Shown here: piece by piece, positions 57,483 to 64,000 of the stretch
How the letters are laid out: the number at the start of each line of letters is the position of its first letter
Numbering within the stretch: the first letter of the stretch is position 1
Source of the DNA: Symbiodinium natans
Lineage: Eukaryota; Sar; Dinophyceae; Suessiales; Symbiodiniaceae
NCBI GenBank assembly: GCA_905221605.1
Contig: CAJNDS010002653.1
Coordinates: forward strand, 60,840-124,839
Direction: 5' to 3'
DNA length: 64,000 nucleotides
Notes under the pieces: model-generated
The model's database searches: none
Told to the model about the DNA's origin: nothing
The model's input: only the letters and a program-made list of their open reading frames with translations
Translations under genes and position numbers: made by a program

Positions 57483-60400
57483 AAGAGCCGCTACCCAAAC
57501 AGCAACACCTCGACACCATGGCTCTATGATCTTGAAACGCACAGAGCACGAGCCTCAAGGCCACACTGGGAGCCTCCGAGACGCACACACGCGCTCTCTG
57601 CGTGGTATCGGGACTCTCTGCCTGTGTGTGGTGGGGGGACACGTCTCTCACGACAACAAAAAGGAATTCTCTTGGCCACCCACTGTCGGATGCCACCAGC
57701 CCCAGGGTGATGGCAGTCTTCCCCTTGGGAGAGCAGTCAGCCCTGATGGCGGTGGCCGACTGCTGCTTGGGTCGTCGTAAGGACCCGGCAGAACCCACTT
57801 GATCTGCCAGCAGACCACCTGACCCAAGAGCAACAGTGAGGGTCCTTACCCCCTTGCTAACCAGGGGCTTCAGCCCAATCCTACACGAGGCCGTCTACCC
57901 GGAAACCCCGCACTTTTGAAAATAATACCGAGCTTGGAAGCGACAGGTCACCCTCCAAAATAAAGTGGCAATTAACCCTGCCCGACTCCCATTGAAAAGA
58001 ACATAAAAACAAACAGTCTCAACAGATTTTGTACACGTGGGCAGAACCATGTTGCAAAACTCCCTGATTGAACCCATGGTGGGCATTTCCCACAATACCC
58101 CTTACTCAATATCTCCCCACCAAACTTTTACAGAAAGGTGCTTGTACTACCGGAATCCCCCAGACAAAAAGAGGGCCCGATCCTGGCACCTCGGCTTTTG
58201 TCGGCTTCTGAAACGGAAGCTCTCTTGTCAAGTGAGGGATTTTCCATGTTCCGAACCATCAGCGGCCATTCATAGAAACACCATCCTTTCTACCACCACA
58301 GAATCTTCAGTCCTCGTTATGACATCGTATAGCACTATATAACCTAGCATATGCTTAAAATCAAAAGAAGCCCTAAACCCTAAACCCTAAACCCTAAACC
58401 CTATAGACCCACACCACAGATAGACACCCCCCTCGGTGCCTCGCACGTGGAAGGCTCGCTGCACCCGGGCCACCGCTCGACAGCCCAAAGCCTCCAAGCC
58501 GCAATGCTTGCGGTGACACTATTTCAGCGTTTAGGGTTTAGGGTTTAGGGTTTAGGGTGGGTCTAGGGTTTAGGGTTTAGGGTTTCGGGTTTAGGGTTTA
58601 GGGCTTAGGGTTTATAGGGCTTAGGGCTTAGGGTTTAGGGTTGAGGGTTTAGGGAGATCATGTCACCCAAGAGCTGTCCCAAAACCCCCCAAAAAATAAG
58701 TTCGAAGAGATGGTTTTTTCTCCGAGCATCCCTCACCCTGCACGCAAGGGAGTTGATCTCTCACTCTGGGGTTGGGCACGTCAGGGACACTCTGCCGGGC
58801 TTCTTTGGGTTGGACGCCAGTGATTCTGGGCGGATGCACTCCAGAGATTCTCTGAACACACTCTGGGGGTTGGGCACTCCAGGGACGGTCTGAACATACT
58901 CCAAGGACTTTCTGGATACTCTGAAGCTGGGCAATTCTCTGCATGCTCTGGGGCTGGGCGCGGATGCTTGGACTCCCCTCGTGTTTGCTACGGCGACAGA
59001 TCAATCCTAGCTGTCTCAGCTGGGACTTGTCTCGTAAGTCATGTCGTCTTTGCCCTTAACTCTAACCTCTTTGGAATATTGAAACGTGGGAATGTGGAGT
59101 AGTGAAATTCCACAACCAAAAATCTTTGGGCCCATATTTCCAAAAAATCTGCGCAGAACAACGACATCTTGCAAAACTCCAGCGAGCCGAGACATGCAAC
59201 TATTGAGCTGTATGAATGAGTAACAGCTACCGATGTGGAACGGCATACTCATAAACCGGAAAGAGCCTCGCAAAGCAGCTGCTGCGTGGCATGCGGCGGA
59301 TGCAATGCAGGGAAGAACCTCGCGAGGGAACATGCACAAGCGGATTTGCTTCGCTAAAGCAGATCATCTGCTTTGCAATTAGCATCAGATCGAAACGACC
59401 AAAGCTGTGGTGAAAACATTGGGACACAGTCCCAACGACTGTTTGCTTCGTACCGCCGAGAGCTCCCCCCCCCCCACCAAGTTCCATCCAGCAGCTCCCG
59501 GCTCGCTCCCAGAAGCAGCGGTGCGCGCTCCGCCTCGCAGGCCTGAAAGAAGGCTCATGCATATGCTCATGCAGCATGCATATGCTCACGTGTATGCTCT
59601 TTCTCTCGCCCCTCTCTTCCCCTTCTTCAGCTCCCATGTCTCCCCCTCTTCCTCTCCCACTTCCTTGCTTCAGCTAAGCTCCAACTCAAAATCTCCAAAC
59701 TTCTCCACTCCTCATCTTCCCTCAGCTCCCCTCATCTTCCTGCCTGCATCCACGCCAGGGAGCGGAGCTGGTGCCCACGCAGGGGGAGAAGCAGGCCGTG
59801 GGCTTCTGCCTTTTTTGTCACAGAGAGAATCTTGGGGCGAAGCCACGAAAACAGTCCGAAAACACACAAAAGATTGCGCTTCGCTCGATGTGTAGAGCGA
59901 GAGGAAAGGCGGGGCTTGAAGGCCTCCGCGTCCAGCGCGTTCGACAGCAGCTGAAACGCTCGTGAAGATGCGGGTGCCTGGCACACGAGCCGATCAGCTC
60001 GCCCAACCGGCGTTTGTACAGGAACTGCTCAGAAGGAGCCCCCTTAGCGCGGCCTGCGTCTGCTCATGCGCGAGCTCCGTGTACACATCAACATCGAAGC
60101 TCCAGGGACTCTAGACTACACTTATCTACACGTTCTACACTTACCTCCGCCGGAAGCCGACAAGCGTAAGGCGATTTGGTTGTGCGCTCTGTGGACCTAT
60201 GTGGACTTGAACGACATGACCTGAGAGCACCATGCGGGCCCTTGTCCCCTCTCAAACTTTTTTGTTGGCCTCCTCTCACCCCCACTCCAGCCCCACATTC
60301 CCGCCAACGTCTGCCTCAGGGGACACTTCGGACTCTCAGCTTCGAAAAACAAACCCCTTCCCCTCCCCCCTGTTGCCCTCCCGGCCTGATTCCGTGGAGA

Positions 60401-62480
60401 AAAAGGCTCCGCGCACCCCCCCCCCCCCCCCGCCTTGCTTCACCTGAATAAACCAGCGCGGTCCAGCCTGGACCTTGGGCCCTGGGGTGGCTCTCTGACT
60501 TGCCAAACAGTCTCATAAAAAAAAGCTTGAACGGCACAGATGGGGCTCTCCTACAATGGGGCTCTGCAAGAAGCTCGCGGGGAGCAAGCGCAACACTCAG
60601 CGAGATTCTGGATCAGCTCACTGCAATTCGTAGGACACTATCCTCCCCGGACCTGCTGCCCCCGCCAAATCCACCACTGACTCCTGGCACGGCTGCGCAG
60701 TGCGGAGAAGACCCCGGGTTCGGATTCAGCAACTATAGCCAACTCCTCCGATTCCCGTCAGCGCGCGCGGTCTGCGCCCAGGATCGCGCCCATCCCTCTT
60801 GGCCGTGGCACAACAACGGGCAATGGTCTTGAGCTCAAGGCGAGAAGCATTCCTGCCTCCCCGTGTGCGACATCGCCTGCAAAGTCAGCCAAGGCAGCAG
60901 AAGGAACACAGAAAGCGGGCAACAAAAAACGCAACAAAAGGAACTTGATCACAAGATCAAAACAGGCTTCTCTATATGCAAAAAGAAGCTTCCCAAAAAA
61001 AAAGGCTTCTCAAAAGAAGCTGTCAGAGGTGTTTTAAAGGTCTTTTAGGTGAAGCGCCGTGCATCCGGGGGGCGCCTCGTGGCTTCTCCGGGCCAGGGCC
61101 TCCAGGCGCCAGGAGAAGCGCAGGTGCGGGCCGAGCGTCCACGGGGGATAGATGGCCTCTCTGTTCCCCCCCCCCAAAAAAAAATTATTGAAAAAAAAAA
61201 AGGCACTCTCCCCATCCATCCCGCACACCCTTCTCTTGCTCACGCGCATCTGTCATTCTCTCTCCCCGCAGTTTTGCTTCAATCTTCTCTTCAGTCCCCA
61301 TTAGTAAGTAGGGGCCCGCGCAAAGCGGGCGCGCTGCGCCAGCGCCATGGGGTCCGCGACGACCTGAGCGAGAGGAAATGGAACTCGAGGCTTGCGGGAA
61401 TGGGGCCTTCCTGGCGCGAGGTTGTGGGGGGGTGAGAGGAGGAAGGCGGGGGACTTTCTCGAGGCCTCTCTGCGCAGCTTGGCTGCAATCCTTCTGCACA
61501 GTTTTCCGCGTGCGGCCGGGGCGCGCGGAGCTCCAGGTCAACCTGGAGGCCACCAGGGAGGCCCTGCGTGGAGGGATACAGATGCTTTTAAGCAGGGAAG
61601 GTAAGAAAACAGGTTCCCACAAGGCAGAAGAATGCAGAATTGCAACGCACAGCCGCACAGCTTTTCAAAGGGCCGTCCTCCGTCTCTTGCGCGCCTTCCA
61701 CGACGGCACAGACCCGCAGGGGCGCTTCGAGCGATGGCTCTTCCTTCAGACAATTTAGCCACTTGAGACTTCAGACCATCTGGCGGTGCTGGCAGGCTGT
61801 CGTCCTCCAAGTCGTCCCTCAGGGGGACCTCTCTCTCTCTCGAGCTAAACTTGAGCCCTCTGAGTAGCACTACTAAAAGAGCTCTCAGCTGCCCTCTGCT
61901 CTGCCCGGCCTCGCGCCAACCAGATGGCACGGCCGGCTGCTCCTTCGCCTCGACTTCCAGCGCTTCCAGGTCCTGAGGGTCTTCTTTTTCGGATATCCCT
62001 GTAGCTTCTCTGTTTGGGGGGTGGGGGGCTACCGGGCTCTTGGGCCACTCATGGCCACCGCTTTTTTACCCAACAAAATAAGAAGCCCGATGAAGTCTCT
62101 GCAGTAGCCAAACTGAGGCGACGGCTGGATCTGGCAGGCAATCGGCCAAGTGCTTGTGAGCTTCGCCGCCGCAAACTTGGCAGCCAGCGCGCTCTGCAGG
62201 CTCCGCACCTGTCCAACCTGCGTCAGCTAGAGAAAACTGACGCAACTCAGCTTTATAGGACCATAGGAGGCATATGTTCGGCCTGGAAGAGCTTGCGCAT
62301 CCTTCGGATGCACCTAGGGGAGGAAGGGGGTGTTGCGTCAAGAGCGGGCAGGCAACGTCCAACAACCTTTTCGAAGAGCTGTTGGGGACAGCTCAGCGCA
62401 CGGCTCTCCTGCCATTCCCCTTTCTCCACCGCCCCTGGTATGTTCTTGGCCACAACAGAGGGTTTCTGAGGTTTTGGCAT
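48372..62480 (-). CDS. SNF2-family helicase-like ATPase with RING-like fragment (RAD5/HLTF/SHPRH type), many exons
   Basis: DNA-translocating ATPase of the SNF2 group. Candidate start ATG 62480 (MPKPQKPSVVAKNIPGAVEK). Acidic segment GISEKEDPQDLEALEVEAKE near 62.0 kb; LRFSWRLEALARRSHEAP near 61.1 kb; SEQFLYKRRLGELIGSC near 60.0 kb. Helicase lobe 1: LLLPLRGHQLRSLAWMQ (59.78 kb), motif I ADCSPKGKTAITLGLVAS (57.73 kb; the usual DEMGLGKT is altered but GKT is intact), motif Ia LVLVPGRLLQQWQQEVRKFL (57.33 kb), motif II IVVDEFHELLD (56.61 kb), motif III SLWGLTGTP (56.33 kb), then HEELVSLYHTPAERAIYVQG and a long coiled linker to 55.26 kb. RING-like GECALCRQSLRREGLEEVL at 50.07 kb. Lobe 2: RFGSKLFHVVRKLRDIA (49.83 kb), AIVFVQWASLRRKLA (49.67 kb), VLLLSLQDAASGTNLTRA (49.38 kb), LGRCLRVGQTKKVFLWRF (49.07 kb). 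C-terminus ALSDEDVDLDDLFWEHELSL, stop 48372. Lobes 1 and 2 are split by a DUF6816-like gene. Confidence 0.8.
48550..48590. repeat. (TA)n run
   Basis: TATATA run of about 40 bases in a probable intron near the end of the SNF2 gene. Other simple runs in this gene's introns: (GT)n at 49719-49745, (GAGA)n at 49897-49936 and 56470-56510, (CT)n at 57447-57481. Confidence 0.95.
50510..52050 (-). CDS. DUF6816-like protein, probably plastid-targeted
   Basis: Several exons spell a protein that matches my memory of the DUF6816 family of plants and algae. First exon GWGPDDLYYPEWMEG (52.00 kb). After a GT-AG intron comes WRVEQTLESYAAPLGKQFLA then NGQ (51.88-51.83 kb), AVANKVLAEQQNQLGKTVEI (51.74 kb), NNIVEDRAYNTRAS (51.50 kb), LNAFAGRDVVKGVEYVEVQD (51.35 kb), DPLRNVLVNFKGAVQRP (51.14 kb), FITAFQTEVSPEND (51.01 kb), EVDSWMTIGRSMFSAVREML (50.81 kb), GVRGRLRLLGFL (50.72 kb) and AGNRAVSIADYTLKHLADYP (50.58 kb). 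The segment order is complete for the family. Upstream, to about 52157, a hydrophobic stretch (FLLVVGMCGCVCVGLALRFL) may be targeting sequence or intron. Family function is unknown. It lies on the same strand inside the span of the SNF2 gene. Confidence 0.6.
51756..51774 (+). repeat. A-run in intron
   Basis: About 18 A on plus (T-run on minus) just upstream of an AG acceptor, acting as a pyrimidine tract on the coding strand. Confidence 0.8.
52171..52488 (-). repeat. Longest TTTAGGG array of the window
   Basis: About 45 units, nearly perfect, G-rich on plus. Interruptions: GTTTTAGGG near 52190, GTTTTTAGGG near 52306 and GTCTATGG near 52336. It ends in a C14 run (52485-52498). It lies between exon candidates of the minus-strand gene region. 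Confidence 0.98.
52503..53345 (-). other. Unassigned exon candidates between the SNF2 halves
   Basis: Minus-strand stretches that look coding but fit neither neighbour with certainty: AQSDPLASLAEVLETQTGIQ (53.30 kb), YDVLRCCLGALAGLGGLAAP (53.16 kb), IGLQLVLNEF (52.76 kb) and MLPALAEKTALQQRFNGTEA then RFFCPFVPVP (52.60 kb). They may belong to the SNF2 linker or to the N-terminus of the DUF6816-like gene. TTTAGGG and TTTCGGG repeats (52646-52735) separate two of them. Confidence 0.45.
53484..53521. repeat. Perfect short hairpin
   Basis: TTCAGGCATG and its complement CATGCCTGAA flank an inner ATCTT/AAGAT stem, with a 3-base loop and two unpaired bases. Non-coding. Confidence 0.85.
53650..53759 (-). 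repeat. TTTAGGG array
   Basis: About 15 units, with GCTTAGGG and GGTTTTGGG variants at the left and perfect units at the right; G-rich on plus. Confidence 0.97.
53930..54025 (-). repeat. Dispersed ~100-bp repeat, copy 2
   Basis: On minus it reads ACACCCCAAATAGTAGGATT and AATAAGGTGCCCCCTTTCTT, a diverged version of the element at 44945-45075. Confidence 0.5.
54490..54602 (-). repeat. Dispersed ~100-bp repeat, copy 3
   Basis: On minus it reads ATAGGGGTACCCCTTCTTTA, TACCCCAAGTAGAATAGAAT and CCCATTAAAGGGACCCCTCA, clearly related to copy 1. It is preceded by a G18 run on plus (54481-54498). Confidence 0.6.
54927..55009. mobile_element. MITE-like element with terminal inverted repeats
   Basis: TTGGGATGCTCCCCCCTTAT at the left and its complement ATAAGGGGGAGCATCCCAA at the right (one C shorter) enclose about 43 bases. 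No coding capacity. No clear target-site duplication is visible, so a plain inverted repeat remains possible. Confidence 0.5.
56659..56777 (-). repeat. TTTAGGG array in a probable SNF2 intron
   Basis: About 16 units with GTTTTAGGG and GTTGAGGG variants, G-rich on plus, just upstream (in minus sense) of the motif II exon. Confidence 0.97.
57840..59700. other. Probable large intron of the SNF2 gene
   Basis: Between the lobe-1 start (59.74 kb) and motif I (57.73 kb) I see no conserved helicase segment. It holds a C-rich telomere block at 58373-58402, a G-rich one at 58530-58652, and repeats of CTCTGGGGTTGGGCAC near 58755-58960. Frames on either strand are short. Confidence 0.45.
60420..61500. 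other. SNF2 N-terminal region, exon boundaries unclear
   Basis: Minus-strand stretches such as RLELKTIARCCATAKRDGRD (60.83 kb) may be exons. Poly-C (60417-60431) and A-runs (61175-61200) probably mark introns. Confidence 0.3.
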
Positions 62481-62756
62481 TTTGGGTTTGAAGGGTAGCA
62501 GGCTCAAAGACTGCGTGGTGAGGCCTCGCCGTGACGGAGATGCAGCGCGACCCGCGCAGTGTGACCTGGCCGCCGGCAACTCCAACTCTGCTGCACGCTG
62601 CTGTCCATGTGGCGAAGAGGCTTAGGCGGGGGGGGGGGTTGGCTATGCAGGTTCGGAATGGCTTGCGAGACTTTTCGCGGCATTGGCTTGCAAGGACAGT
62701 CGTGTCCACACGAAGACCTCGCCGGGTGAAACATTGCATCGTTGCGCAGTGTTGAC

Positions 62757-64000
62757 TCAGTATTGCTGGGACAGCAGCGGCGTTGCCGCTCCCATCTCCT
62801 CCGCAAAGCCAGGCGTCATGCCAGTGAGCTGTGGAGGTGTCACACCACCCTCTTCCAGGCCGTAGAGCGATCCGTAGATCCCGGTCGCTGGTGCGATCGC
62901 GGGCTGGTCCAAGAAGGGCGTCACCTCTCCACCTGCGAAGCCCGGCGTCATCCCAGCCACTTCGTCTTGGCCAGGTGTCAACGCACCCGGCAAGCCTGGG
63001 GTGGTGGCTCCTGCACATGTGACAGCAAGCATCAACAAGCACTACTCTCAACTCTACAGCGGGCTCTTGCACGTGGAGGGCCTGATTTTGGGGACTGGGG
63101 AACATTGAGCCTCTGTCGAGGCATGTAAACAGCGTTCAGGATTGTATTTGGGACCCAAGTTTCAAGGCCTGGCTGGAGCGGCACTGGCGTTTCGGTCTTG
63201 ACCGGCTGCTCGTCTCTGAGCTCAATCGGCTTTTTGTTCTTCACCCAGGTCTTGAAATCCGGTATTGCAGCCTCCTTTGTCTTCTTGGTACCGGAACCTG
63301 CCCGGGGCAAGTCCTTGGTGAGTCGGTTGACCTTGGCCTTGATCGCCGGCGCGGGCGCCATCTTGCCGTTCCTTCGCCGCGGTGCGTGCCTGAGCTCGCC
63401 AGCCGACACACTGCCAGTGAAGCCTGGCACTCCTGGCACTATCAGCCTGGATTGCGCGGCCGCCATTGCACCTTGTGCAAGCGAGACAGGCGTGGACAGC
63501 CCACTGTGCGGGGCGAAAAACCTCATTTGGGCTCTGGCGGCTGGCGTCCCCGGCATCATCGGGGTGCTTGGATTTACAGGGGTGGCTGGAGTTAACTTAA
63601 TACCTTGGGTTCCTGGTGACGCCGGAACGTGCACAGGTGGCATGCCAGGTGTAGGGGGGGTATGACCAGGTGTGCCAGGATGCACGGGCGTGCCAGGATG
63701 CGGCAGAAAAGGCGTGGCTCCAGGCGTTCCAGGTGCTGCAGGTGCGAAGGCACCTGCTGGAGTTGGGGGCACCGGTCCGCTTCCGAAGGCACCCGCTGGA
63801 GTTGGGGGCACCGGTCCGTTTCCGAAGGCGCCCGCTGGAGTTGGGGGCACTGGTCCGCTTCCGAAGGCACCTGCTGGAGTTGGGGGCACCGGTGCGTTTC
63901 CGAAGGCGCCTGCTGGAGTTGGGGGCACCAGTCCGGCTCCAATTGGCGGCGTGTGGGGAATCCCCAGATTCATCACTGGATCCGGTGGAGTCCGAGGAAT
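62757..64000 (-). CDS. Pro/Gly/Thr-rich protein with PPTPAGAFG repeats, 5' end outside the window
   Basis: Exon 1 is open from the right edge to 63082; exon 2 runs 63010-62757. The 71-base GC-AG intron keeps frame exactly (phase 1 to phase 2). Domain order: six 13-residue repeats (GPVPPTPAGAFGS and variants); TPG-rich stretch (PGTPVHPGTPGHTPPTPG); a basic region APRRRNGKMAPAPAIKAKVN with RLTKDLPRAGSGTKKTKEA; a compact segment PDFKTWVKNKKPIELRDEQP and LETWVPNTILNAVYMPRQRL; then PGALTPGQDEVAGMTPGFAG, VTPFLDQPAIAPATG and a stop. Low complexity with TP motifs and a basic patch would suit a nuclear phosphoprotein, but that is inference. Family unknown. It ends about 280 bases before the SNF2 start. 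Confidence 0.7.
63752..63950 (-). repeat. 39-bp coding minisatellite
   Basis: About five to six copies of GGAGTTGGGGGCACCGGTCC with CTTCCGAAGGCACCTGCT on plus, 39 bases each, differing at few positions. In frame with the protein repeat above. Confidence 0.95.

Overview
The window looks like nuclear DNA of a dinoflagellate, most plausibly a Symbiodiniaceae-like alga. The best evidence is an exact 21-nt match to the dinoflagellate spliced leader (minus strand, 21971-21951), followed by two truncated leader relics. Supporting evidence: long interstitial TTTAGGG/CCCTAAA repeats; spliced genes whose introns follow the AG|G pattern, with several GC-AG introns and a possible GA-AG one; a run of minus-strand genes at the right; and many decayed LINE-type retrotransposons of the kind common in these genomes. 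No bacterial or organellar genes were recognised.

Layout. 1-5.2 kb: minus-strand LINE cut by the left edge, with ORF1 (in-frame 120-bp tandem repeats) and the endonuclease part of ORF2. 5.2-9.2 kb: degenerate telomere-type repeats containing a 5'-truncated LINE tail. 8.9-9.7 kb: tandem repeat of about 160 bp with an inverted copy. 9.8-17 kb: few credible genes, two long (TAG)n arrays and one (TCG)n array. 18.1-25.5 kb: a pile-up of at least five LINE fragments on both strands, one starting at the spliced-leader relic. 27.5-28.4 kb: telomere-like palindromes. 28.4-37 kb: mostly intergenic, with small exon candidates. 37.5-40.6 kb: minus-strand exons for low-complexity and Cys-rich proteins. 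41-46 kb: mostly intergenic, repeat-rich.

46.3-64 kb is the gene-rich part, all on the minus strand: a proline/glycine-rich protein (cut by the right edge); a large SNF2-family helicase with a RING-like fragment (62480-48372); a DUF6816-like, probably plastid, protein lying between the two helicase halves of the SNF2 gene; a metacaspase p20 region lacking the catalytic residues; and an alpha-kinase domain. TTTAGGG arrays sit inside introns or probable introns of these genes, all with the G-rich strand on plus. Apart from the shared chromatin/DNA-repair theme of an SNF2-RING protein, nothing shows that these neighbours form one pathway. Exon joins given here are read from sequence and conserved motifs only; no transcript data or alignments were available.
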